A DNA stretch of 64,000 nt from SAR86 cluster bacterium (GTDB taxonomy: Bacteria > Pseudomonadota > Gammaproteobacteria > Magnimaribacterales > AG-339-G14): the NCBI GenBank assembly GCA_023703675.1, contig CP097974.1, forward strand, positions 333,288 through 397,287, written 5' to 3'. Of this stretch, positions 16,440 to 23,841 are shown piece by piece. Under the pieces are notes generated by a model, which saw only the letters and a list, made by a program, of their open reading frames with translations, was not told where the DNA came from and ran no database searches. A program made the translations under genes and the position numbers. Within the stretch, counting starts at the first letter, position 1. Each line of letters starts with the position of its first letter.

Positions 16440-17481
16440 ACTCAATACTGCTTGGATTCGAAAATCTTTCCAGATTCGCCTCAAACTCATGAAGTCTTTT
16501 CCAAATACTTCTAAGTTCGGTTATTGTGGTCCAATTGAATAAAAATAATGCGAAACCACTATGAACTCTATCAAAGGCGTTAGAAATTTGTATAACCACA
16601 CCTAAAAGCGCTGCCCCAGTAAAAAGGCTAGGTCCAATAATTAGAAATGGAACAATCACCATAAATTGACCATAACTTTCAATCCATATATCGAAATATC
16701 CGTAATGTAGATAAAGTCTTTGATAATTAAATCTTATGCCAGTGAAAAGATACCAAAGGGTATCGCTTTGCGCATAATTTACTTTGTCGTCTTCTCCTAA
16801 AACAAGATCCTTTCTGAAAGCTGCCTCAACTTTCTGGTTATTGTATTCCAACCCAGGCAACTTGTATCCAACAAACCAAGAAATTACTAAGCCGCCAATA
16901 GAAACTGTAAGAGCAGTCCAAACTAGCGAACCTTCTATATTACTAAAAAATGGAATTGTAACCGATTCACTCAAACCCCAAAGCACTGGGACAAACGCAA
17001 CTAACGTCATAATAGCCCTTACAACTTGAAGTCCAAGACTCTCTACTATTCTTGCAAACCTATTGCAGTCCTCTTGAATTCTTTGGCTTGCCCCTTCAAT
17101 TTCTTCTTCAACACTTTGCCATCTAGGAATGTAATTAAAGGTAATAGCTTGTCTCCATCTTAACCCATAGATTCTGGTAAACCATGCTGTAAACGTTGCA
17201 AGCACAACATAAGGCATCGCAATAACTAAAAAACTAGGAGAGCCTTGAAATCCATTAAAGAGATAATCCGTCGAGATTAAAAAATCATAAAAAATGTCAA
17301 TTCCTTCTTGAGGATTATCAGAAAAATCTGCTGCTATTTGTAAATGATCATAGAAACCACCATACCAAGTATTTATGGCTACAGTCATTTGAACCTGCAT
17401 CCACAAAGAAGTTATGAGGAGCGCAAGACCTCCATAAGCCCAGTACGCCCATTCTCTAGTTCCATAAAATGCTCTCAACAT
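16426..17481 (-). CDS. sbmA: SbmA/BacA-like peptide transporter
   Basis: Inner-membrane transporter related to SbmA/BacA, proton-driven importers of peptides and modified antibiotics that have an ABC-type membrane domain but no ATPase domain. Membrane segments are visible at about 15-35, 85-110, 155-175, 185-205 and 270-300. The WYGGFYDHLQ stretch near the N-terminus and FTRIYGLRWRQAITFNYIPRW (split over 102-122) are characteristic. At 351 aa it is about 50 residues shorter than E. coli SbmA, mostly at the termini. No ATPase domain follows. No Shine-Dalgarno is seen. It is divergent from the COMT-like gene. Confidence 0.85.
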   Translation of the reverse strand: MLRAFYGTREWAYWAYGGLALLITSLWMQVQMTVAINTWYGGFYDHLQIAADFSDNPQEGIDIFYDFLISTDYLFNGFQGSPSFLVIAMPYVVLATFTAWFTRIYGLRWRQAITFNYIPRWQSVEEEIEGASQRIQEDCNRFARIVESLGLQVVRAIMTLVAFVPVLWGLSESVTIPFFSNIEGSLVWTALTVSIGGLVISWFVGYKLPGLEYNNQKVEAAFRKDLVLGEDDKVNYAQSDTLWYLFTGIRFNYQRLYLHYGYFDIWIESYGQFMVIVPFLIIGPSLFTGAALLGVVIQISNAFDRVHSGFALFLFNWTTITELRSIWKRLHEFEANLERFSNPSSIESRSV

Positions 17482-17516
17482 AAAAAAATAAATATAAAAC
17501 AGAAAGAAGTTTAAAC

Positions 17517-17522
17517 TATTAT
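17517..17522 (+). promoter_or_regulatory. -10 box (TATTAT) of the COMT-like operon
   Basis: TATTAT ends 6 nt (atcttc) before the ATG at 17529, and no Shine-Dalgarno is present, so the operon mRNA is probably leaderless. The shared spacer with the divergent SbmA-like gene is 47 bp. Confidence 0.45.
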
Positions 17523-17528
17523 ATCTTC

Positions 17529-18290
17529 ATGACTAGAACTAAAGAAAAAATCAAGAAAAAGTCGAAATCTCCATTTCTGATAAATCGAAAAAGCATTTAT
17601 GGAGTTCTAGAGATAATTTTTAGCGAATTGAAAAATAGTATTTATAAGTCTATAGATAAGGAAAGTTCTAAAGAAAAAAAAGTATTGAATTATGTCAAGG
17701 AAAAAGCGATTAAAAATGATCCAGAAAGCGTTCTAAAAATTATTGATGACTGCGGTTACAATAAATTTTTTTTGATGAATATTGGAGACCATAAAGGAAA
17801 AATTCTGGACGATTACGTTTTAGAGAGCAAAGCACAAAAGATTTTAGAGTTGGGGGTTTATTTAGGTTACTCGACAATTCGAATAGCTCGAAACTTGTCT
17901 AAAAATTCTCATCTTTATTCCATAGATGCGAACAAAGATTTTCTAAAAATAGCAAAAGAACATCTAGAATTTTCTGGACTGCATGACAAAGTGACTTTTT
18001 ATAACGGTAAAGCATCAGAAGTAATACCTAGACTAAATGAAAAATTTGATTTTGTTTTTATCGACCACTGGAAAGAAGCATATCTATCCGATTTGAAACT
18101 ATTAATTGAAAATAATTGTTTGAATGATGGCGCTATAATTTTTGCTGACAACATTGTTCTTTTTCACCTTGAAGATTACTTAGAGTTTGTTCGAACAAAT
18201 CCAAATTTCGAAAGCAAATTTATTCCTACCCTAAGAGAGTATTCGAGCTCACATCCCGACGGTATTGAAGTCTCTTATTTTAGAAAATGA
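17529..18290 (+). CDS. Catechol O-methyltransferase-like SAM-dependent methyltransferase
   Basis: Class I methyltransferase of the O-methyltransferase-3 family, with unusual closeness to animal COMT. The SAM motif is LELGVYLGYS (106-115) and the acidic ribose-binding residue is D133. The metal and catalytic set D179, K182 (IDHWK), D207, N208 (ADN) and E237 lines up with rat soluble COMT D141, K144, D169, N170 and E199 at a constant offset of 38. The substrate-wall Trp38 is replaced by Phe81. The first 45 residues are a lysine-rich extension that COMT lacks. It probably methylates a catechol or similar vicinal diol. It is first in an operon; the Smr gene starts within its stop codon. The COMT comparison is from memory. 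Confidence 0.86.
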   Translation: MTRTKEKIKKKSKSPFLINRKSIYGVLEIIFSELKNSIYKSIDKESSKEKKVLNYVKEKAIKNDPESVLKIIDDCGYNKFFLMNIGDHKGKILDDYVLESKAQKILELGVYLGYSTIRIARNLSKNSHLYSIDANKDFLKIAKEHLEFSGLHDKVTFYNGKASEVIPRLNEKFDFVFIDHWKEAYLSDLKLLIENNCLNDGAIIFADNIVLFHLEDYLEFVRTNPNFESKFIPTLREYSSSHPDGIEVSYFRK

Positions 18291-18511
18291 AATTAAATTC
18301 TCTTGATCTACATGGAATAAGACATCATGAAGTTGATTTACTAGTTGAAAATTTTGTTTACCTTAATCAAGAAGATGTGCCCTTAAAAATAATTTGTGGA
18401 AATAGTCATAAAATGATTTCACTAGCAAAAGTAGTTTTGGATAGGATAGATTGTGAATATGAAGAAGGCATGGGAAATAATTATGGTTTAATCATAGTTA
18501 GGAAAATTTAA
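18287..18511 (+). CDS. Small Smr-domain protein
   Basis: A 74-aa protein that is almost only an Smr domain (MutS2/SmrA type, nucleic-acid binding or nicking). The N-terminal LDLHGIRHHEV matches the conserved LDLHG-x-x-x-x-E/Q-A motif. The usual HGKG-like motif is ICGNSHKM, a weakened version. It overlaps the methyltransferase stop by 4 bp and the next start by 1 bp. A stand-alone Smr this short may act as an RNA-binding accessory, but its role in this operon is unknown. Confidence 0.75.
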   Translation: MKLNSLDLHGIRHHEVDLLVENFVYLNQEDVPLKIICGNSHKMISLAKVVLDRIDCEYEEGMGNNYGLIIVRKI

Positions 18512-18855
18512 TGATATTGAAAGAGGTAATAGTTTTGAGCGAGAAAGGAGACTTTCTTGAAGATTTTAAAGAGGGAGAATCTTTTTCTCTAATTATAGAT
18601 TTAGTTTCCTTAAAAGCTTTAACAAAGGAAATCTTCTCATTTCAATATAAAAAATTATGGTTTTTAGTTACTTTTCTTCTCACAGCAACTTATATAAGAA
18701 ATGAATCTGGACTTTCTAAAATATATTCAAAATCAATCTTCGAAATCTATGATACTTTCGAATCCATGTCCTCTAGAGTAGAATTTGAAATAGACAATAA
18801 ACTAATCAAGAAGAAAATCTTATTGCTGTCCAACCCATTAATAAATGAAAGCTAG
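18511..18855 (+). CDS. Hypothetical protein in the COMT-dihydroorotase operon
   Basis: A 114-aa protein not matched to a family. It has one moderately hydrophobic segment (about 49-62, LWFLVTFLLTATYI) and mixed charged flanks, so it may be a soluble alpha/beta protein rather than a membrane protein. It overlaps the Smr gene by 1 bp and the dihydroorotase gene by 11 bp. Tight coupling on both sides supports it being real. Confidence 0.65.
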   Translation: MILKEVIVLSEKGDFLEDFKEGESFSLIIDLVSLKALTKEIFSFQYKKLWFLVTFLLTATYIRNESGLSKIYSKSIFEIYDTFESMSSRVEFEIDNKLIKKKILLLSNPLINES

Positions 18856-20179
18856 TCTAGTTTTAAAAAATTGTAATCTTATTAACGAAGGGGAAGTAAA
18901 AATTGTTGATATTGCTATCAAAGACGATCGAATTGAAAAAATTGCTTCTTCAATAGATTGTGAAGCATCACAAGAAGTAGATTGTTTGGGAAAATATGTT
19001 GCTCCTGGAATAATAGATGACCAAGTACATTTCAGAGATCCTGGATTAACAGAAAAAGGGGACATACGTTCTGAATCTCTTGCAGCGGTGCATGCAGGTG
19101 TTACTTCAACATTCGATATGCCTAATGTTGATCCAAATATGACAACACTAGAGTTGATGAACGAAAGAAATCAACTAGGCGCAGAAAAATCTTGGACTAA
19201 TTATTCTTACTATTTTGGTGCCACTGAAACAAATCTTGAAGAGATTAAAAAATTAGATCCCAAAGAGACTTGTGGTTTAAAAGTTTTTATGGGGACTTCA
19301 ACAGGAACATTATTAGTTGAGGATGATTTTGCGCTTGAGCAAATTTTTAAGCATTGCCCTGTAACTATTGTGACTCATTGTGAAGACAATGAAACAATGA
19401 AAAATAATTTAGAGAGAGTAAAACTTGAAAATGAAAAAATCGATGCACGTTTTCATCCTATAATTAAGGATGATATTTGTTGTTATCGTTCCTCATCGAA
19501 AGTAATTGAGCTAGCTAAAAAATATTCTTCTGACCTTCATGTATTGCACCTCACAACTGAAAAAGAAATAGCATTATTTGAAAATATTGATCTTAAAAAA
19601 AAGAAAATAACTTGCGAAGTTTGTGTACATCATCTGTGGTTCGATGAGAGGGACTATGATTCTTTAGGAAATCTTATTGTTTGTAATCCTGCTATAAAAA
19701 AAGAATCCGATAGGAATGCACTTCGACAGGCATTAAAAGATGGTTATATAGACTATGTTGCTACAGATCATGCTCCACATGTTTATGAAGATAAAAAGCT
19801 TCCATATTTGCAGGCACCTGCAGGAATTCCTCTCATAGAACATTCATTTCAAATAATGATAGAGCTGCATAAACAAGGTCATTATACTTTAGATGAAGTA
19901 ATTTCTTACATGAGTCATAGAGTAGCAGATCGATTTTCAATCATAGATAGAGGATATGTAAGAGAAGGTTATAAGGCAGACTTGATGATGTTTGATTTAG
20001 AAAAAGAGGTATCAGTATCTAACGAGACTGAATTGACAAAGTGTGGGTGGACTCCATTTGATGGAAAAACTTTTAGTTCTTCTGTAACAGGGACCATAGT
20101 CAATGGAAAAATTATTGTTCTGGACAATCAACTTGTTGCAGGTTCAACTTCAGTAGAAAAAATAACTTTCGATAGATAA
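18845..20179 (+). CDS. pyrC: Dihydroorotase (class I, amidohydrolase)
   Basis: Closes carbamoyl-aspartate to dihydroorotate in pyrimidine synthesis. It has the N-terminal metal site in GIIDDQVHFRDPGLTEKGD (about 58-76), TFDMPNV with the substrate Asn (about 95), VTHCEDNE (His ligand) and ATDHAPH (catalytic Asp, about 306). The first ligand of the usual HxH is Gln (DQVH), a form I recall from a bacterial subclass of this enzyme, so it need not be inactive. Length 444 aa is typical of class I. It starts inside the previous gene and the amidase ATG follows 1 nt after its stop. Dihydropyrimidinase or allantoinase are alternatives. Confidence 0.88.
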   Translation: MKASLVLKNCNLINEGEVKIVDIAIKDDRIEKIASSIDCEASQEVDCLGKYVAPGIIDDQVHFRDPGLTEKGDIRSESLAAVHAGVTSTFDMPNVDPNMTTLELMNERNQLGAEKSWTNYSYYFGATETNLEEIKKLDPKETCGLKVFMGTSTGTLLVEDDFALEQIFKHCPVTIVTHCEDNETMKNNLERVKLENEKIDARFHPIIKDDICCYRSSSKVIELAKKYSSDLHVLHLTTEKEIALFENIDLKKKKITCEVCVHHLWFDERDYDSLGNLIVCNPAIKKESDRNALRQALKDGYIDYVATDHAPHVYEDKKLPYLQAPAGIPLIEHSFQIMIELHKQGHYTLDEVISYMSHRVADRFSIIDRGYVREGYKADLMMFDLEKEVSVSNETELTKCGWTPFDGKTFSSSVTGTIVNGKIIVLDNQLVAGSTSVEKITFDR

Positions 20180-20180
20180 G

Positions 20181-21608
20181 ATGTTTAAAGAATACAAAGA
20201 GTATGATGCATTAGGCCTCTCTGAGTTGCTTCAGAAAAAAGAAGTCTCTGCTAAAGAATTATTAGAAGAGGCAATTTTTTTAACCGAGACATTAGACCCT
20301 CTAATAAACGCAGTACCCCAGAAACACTTTGAGCTTGCCATGGTTCAAGCAGAAACAAATCTTAAAGGGCCTTTCTTTGGTGTTCCTTTTTTATTAAAAG
20401 ATTTACATTCTTCTTTAGAGGGCACAATTACTTCTGACGGCTCAAGGTCAAGTGCAAAGAATGTGGCTGATTTCACTGATACTCTAACTCAAAGATGTCT
20501 TGACTCTGGTTTGGTAATTTTCGGAAAAACCAATTCTCCTGAATTTGGTTTAACAGTCACAACCGAACCGGTACTGTTTGGCCCAACAAGAAATCCTTGG
20601 AATTTAAATCATTCGGCTGGCGGCTCAAGTGGCGGTGCAGCTGCTGCAGTTGCAGCGGGCATTATACCAATGGCTCAAGCAACTGATGGGGGAGGTTCGA
20701 TTAGAATACCAGCTTCTTGCTGCGGTTTAGTTGGTTTGAAACCGACTAGAGCAAGAACTCCAAAAGGACCAAAAGTTTTTGAAGGATGGGCCGGTCAATC
20801 TATCGCTCATTGCGTATCAATATCAGTCAGAGATAGTGCACTCCTATTGGATGCAACCTCAGGTCCTGAAATTGGCAGTCCATACTATGCGCCTTATCAA
20901 AGAGATTCTTTTCTTTCATCTCTAGAAAAGGAACCAATAAATTTAAAGATTGCATATATTGTTCCTGAAAGTATTTCAATTGATGCTGAAGTCCAAGACG
21001 TAATGACCAAAACCATTTCCTTATTAGAAAGTCTTGGCCATTCTGTTGAGAGTAAATCAATTGATCTGCCAACCGATGAAATAATGACAACTATAGCGGC
21101 AGTTATTTCTTCAAGTCTGGCAAATAAGATTGACGAGATGGAAAAACAAATTGGAGAAAACTTAGACAATACGATGCTAGAAAACGTTACGCTCCAAATG
21201 CAAAAAAACGGTAAAGAGGTATTGGCTAAAGATTACATACAAGCTGTCAAGACCAATCACAAAATAGGTTATGAAGTTGAAAAGATGTTCTTAGATTATG
21301 ACATCTTGCTCAGCCCGGTTTTGGCTAAGCCTCCGGTTGAAATTGGTAATATAGATTTAAATACCACTGATTTTGCTGACTACGCAGAAAAACTTTCTAC
21401 TTATACTCCATTTACGGGTATTTTTAACCAATCTGGACATCCATCAATTTCTATTCCTTTATACCGTACGCCTAAGAATCTTCCAGTAGGAACAATGCTC
21501 ACGGCTTCGTTTGGAAATGAATCGTTGTTGTTCGGTCTAGCTAGACAACTTGAAGTCGCAGAACCATGGGAAGCAGCTATAAAAGAGATGAGAACTCAAA
21601 TCGGATAA
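20181..21608 (+). CDS. Amidase (amidase-signature family)
   Basis: Hydrolyses a C-N amide bond with the Ser-cisSer-Lys triad. The Lys is in FLLKDLHS (about residue 73), the Gly/Ser-rich signature is HSAGGSSGGAAAAVAAG (about 145-161), and the nucleophile Ser is in TDGGGSIRIPAS (about 172). Length 475 aa fits fatty-amide, nitrile-pathway or GatA-like amidases. gatB and gatC are not adjacent, so a catabolic amidase is more likely than GatA. It is last in the COMT-like operon. Its stop abuts the stop of a small minus-strand gene. Confidence 0.88.
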   Translation: MFKEYKEYDALGLSELLQKKEVSAKELLEEAIFLTETLDPLINAVPQKHFELAMVQAETNLKGPFFGVPFLLKDLHSSLEGTITSDGSRSSAKNVADFTDTLTQRCLDSGLVIFGKTNSPEFGLTVTTEPVLFGPTRNPWNLNHSAGGSSGGAAAAVAAGIIPMAQATDGGGSIRIPASCCGLVGLKPTRARTPKGPKVFEGWAGQSIAHCVSISVRDSALLLDATSGPEIGSPYYAPYQRDSFLSSLEKEPINLKIAYIVPESISIDAEVQDVMTKTISLLESLGHSVESKSIDLPTDEIMTTIAAVISSSLANKIDEMEKQIGENLDNTMLENVTLQMQKNGKEVLAKDYIQAVKTNHKIGYEVEKMFLDYDILLSPVLAKPPVEIGNIDLNTTDFADYAEKLSTYTPFTGIFNQSGHPSISIPLYRTPKNLPVGTMLTASFGNESLLFGLARQLEVAEPWEAAIKEMRTQIG

Positions 21609-21773
21609 TTATTCTTTTAAGGATTCGCGTGTTTCTTCTTCGAGGTTAGCTCTAAAGTCAGACCCTTGAATATACATTCCCAGCCCAGCCAGTAATGCAG
21701 TAATCAATGCGATGACAACAAAAAAAATGAATAGATTTTTTGTTATTTGAGAATCATTAAGATCGTTCGACAT
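21609..21773 (-). CDS. Small single-helix membrane protein (54 aa)
   Basis: Fifty-four codons from ATG at 21773 to TAA at 21609. The N-terminus is polar (SNDLNDSQITKN), residues 14-35 form one hydrophobic helix, and the tail is acidic (NLEEETRESLKE), suggesting a single-pass membrane protein. A perfect TATAAT on the minus strand ends exactly 6 nt before the ATG and there is no Shine-Dalgarno, the same leaderless layout as other genes here. The function is unknown. It exactly fills the space between the amidase stop and the divergent MFS gene. Confidence 0.7.
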   Translation of the reverse strand: MSNDLNDSQITKNLFIFFVVIALITALLAGLGMYIQGSDFRANLEEETRESLKE

Positions 21774-21779
21774 GTATGC

Positions 21780-21787
21780 ATTATACT
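21780..21787. promoter_or_regulatory. Overlapping divergent -10 boxes
   Basis: The 8-bp stretch ATTATACT reads as TATAAT on the minus strand (21780-21785, 6 nt from the small-protein ATG) and as TATACT on the plus strand (21782-21787, ahead of the MFS gene). RNA polymerase could therefore bind in only one direction at a time. Confidence 0.5.
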
Positions 21788-21803
21788 AATTTTGTTGATA
21801 GAA

Positions 21804-23066
21804 ATGAAAAGAGAAAAAAAAATACTAAGTAAAGAAGTTATCTCCTGGGCGTTTTATGACTGGGCAAATTCAACATTTGCCACAACTGTTATGGCTGGGT
21901 TTTTTCCTTTATTTTTTAAAAGTTTTTGGGCAAGTAATTTAACTGACGCGGAAAGTACAGGCATGCTTGGGATAGCAAATTCTTTGTCAGGATTCCTAAT
22001 TGTTTTAATTGCTCCTTTCTTAGGAGCACTTGCCGATATCACTTTTAAAAAAAAATACCTGTTAGTTTTTTTTATGATCATTGGAACCGGATCAACGGCT
22101 TCATTTTTTTTAGTTCAACAAGGAAGCTGGATCCTAGCAATGAGTGCATATATTTTTGCTTGCATAGGTTTTTCAGGAGGAAATATTTTTTACGATTCTT
22201 TGATCATCAATGTTTCTAGTGAGCGATCAAGAAATAAAGTATCAGCTTTTGGATACGCAATGGGTTACCTTGGTGGAGGATTATTATTCGTTTTAAATGT
22301 CTTTATGTATTTGCAACCAACAGTCTTTGGATTAACTTCTCAAGAAGATGCGATTTTATTTTCTTTTTTAAGTGTAGCTGTTTGGTGGTCTTTTTTTACT
22401 TTGCCATTGATAAGATATGTGAAAGAGAAACCAGGCTTATTTGAAAAAACTTCTTTAATAAATTTAATAAAAAAGTCCTTTTTTAGAGTCCTCCAAACTT
22501 TTAAAGAAATAAAAGAATATAGAAATCTTTTTTACTTTTTAATAGCTTACTGGCTTTATATGGATGGGATTGACACTGTCGTTAGAATGGCCCTGGCATT
22601 TGGTGCTGACATTGGCTTAGCTACTTCCGAATTGATAGTTGCCTTGATAATTACTCAGTTTGTTGGATTTCCAGCAACTATCGGATTTGGGTTTTTGGCA
22701 GATAAATATGGGCTTAAGTTATTGCTATATGTTGGTATAGGGATGTACATATGCATATGTTTCGGAGGTCTAGTTATATCCACTATTTATGGATTTTATA
22801 TAATGGCAGCAATAATAGGCCTGGTTCAAGGAGGAGTTCAGTCAGTCAGCAGAGCTGTTTTTTCAACAATGATTCCAGAAGGGAAAGATTCTGAGTTTTT
22901 TGGATTTTATAATTTAGTTGGAAAATCCGCTGTCATTTTTGGTCCCGCAATGGTAGGAATCGTAAATTATTTATTCAATGATCCTAGAGCGGGAATCATA
23001 AGTTTGTTGATTTTATTTATACCAGGATTACTCATGCTAAGAATGGTACAAATCAGAGAGCAATAG
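21804..23066 (+). CDS. MFS transporter, UMF1/Atg22-like family
   Basis: Inner-membrane major-facilitator permease of about 420 aa with 12 hydrophobic segments. The N-terminal EVISWAFYDWANSTFATTVMAGFFPLF (split over about 9-36) is the hallmark of the UMF1 group. GLVQGGVQSVSRAVFSTMIPEGK lies in the second half. I chose ATG 21804 because the family starts a few residues before this signature; an ATG at 21747 would add 19 residues and run across the presumed promoter. The substrate is unknown; some relatives export amino acids. It overlaps the convergent glycerophosphodiesterase by 14 bp. Confidence 0.88.
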   Translation: MKREKKILSKEVISWAFYDWANSTFATTVMAGFFPLFFKSFWASNLTDAESTGMLGIANSLSGFLIVLIAPFLGALADITFKKKYLLVFFMIIGTGSTASFFLVQQGSWILAMSAYIFACIGFSGGNIFYDSLIINVSSERSRNKVSAFGYAMGYLGGGLLFVLNVFMYLQPTVFGLTSQEDAILFSFLSVAVWWSFFTLPLIRYVKEKPGLFEKTSLINLIKKSFFRVLQTFKEIKEYRNLFYFLIAYWLYMDGIDTVVRMALAFGADIGLATSELIVALIITQFVGFPATIGFGFLADKYGLKLLLYVGIGMYICICFGGLVISTIYGFYIMAAIIGLVQGGVQSVSRAVFSTMIPEGKDSEFFGFYNLVGKSAVIFGPAMVGIVNYLFNDPRAGIISLLILFIPGLLMLRMVQIREQ

Positions 23067-23784
23067 AGTTTTCTAAAAGCACTTCTTTAAGAAGTTCGGG
23101 TTCGTCTGTCATTAATCCATCCACTCCTAGATCGATAAATTTTTGTATTTCCTCTCTATTATTTACCGTCCAGACATGAACTTTGAAACCTAAAGAGTGA
23201 CTTCTTTGCAAAAGTTTCTTTGTAAAAACTTTTATGCCGTTCCAATTTTCTGGTATTTGTAAAATTTTCGACCTTTTATTTGGGATGTTTAAAAATTTTA
23301 TTTTTATAATATCTCTGATTCCCATTGAAGTTAAAACTCTTGAATTAGCTCGTTGAATTTCATCTAGACGATTTGAATGAAAAGAACCAATGCAAATTCT
23401 ATCCTCTGCTTTCATATCTTTTATAATTTTTAAGACTTTTAAACCAATTTTTGAAACCTTAAGATCGATATTAAAAAAATTCATTGGAAATTCTTCAAGT
23501 AATTCGTTAAAAGTAGGAGTATGTCCAGGTTGGTAAAAACTCAATCTATTTAAGTCCTTATAGTTTATGTCGGTTAATTGAATATTCTTTCCAGATGTTC
23601 TTAAAAGACTAGGATCATGAAAGGTTATTATTTTATCGTCTTTTGTTATCCTTAAATCTGTTTCTAAATAATTGAAACCAATTTCTTTTGCAGATTGAAA
23701 AGCCTCAATTGTGTTCTCTCTGAAAAACTTTGCATTTCCCCTGTGAACAAAGGCTTGAAAATTGCTTGCTAGAAACTCCCCCAT
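23053..23784 (-). CDS. Glycerophosphodiester phosphodiesterase
   Basis: Hydrolyses glycerophosphodiesters from lipid headgroups to glycerol-3-phosphate and an alcohol. The GDPD TIM-barrel signature is clear: FVHRGNAKFFRENTIEAF (catalytic His and metal Glu, about 12-29), ETDLRITKDDKIITFHDP (metal Glu and Asp and second catalytic His, about 39-56), and the C-terminal VHVWTVNNREEIQKFIDLGVDGLMTDEP (split over about 207-234). No signal peptide is seen, so the cytoplasmic (UgpQ-like) type. The 243-aa length fits. It is convergent with the UMF1 transporter. Confidence 0.93.
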   Translation of the reverse strand: MGEFLASNFQAFVHRGNAKFFRENTIEAFQSAKEIGFNYLETDLRITKDDKIITFHDPSLLRTSGKNIQLTDINYKDLNRLSFYQPGHTPTFNELLEEFPMNFFNIDLKVSKIGLKVLKIIKDMKAEDRICIGSFHSNRLDEIQRANSRVLTSMGIRDIIKIKFLNIPNKRSKILQIPENWNGIKVFTKKLLQRSHSLGFKVHVWTVNNREEIQKFIDLGVDGLMTDEPELLKEVLLENSIAL

Positions 23785-23841
23785 CGTGTGTGTTATTTCA
23801 CCAATTTTTAGTTTGGAAATAAGGTAATATTTTAATTATAA

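Noticed and set aside
21747-21803. Upstream ATG adding 19 residues to the UMF1 transporter
   Set aside because: The extension is unlike family N-termini, crosses the presumed promoter and overlaps the divergent small gene.
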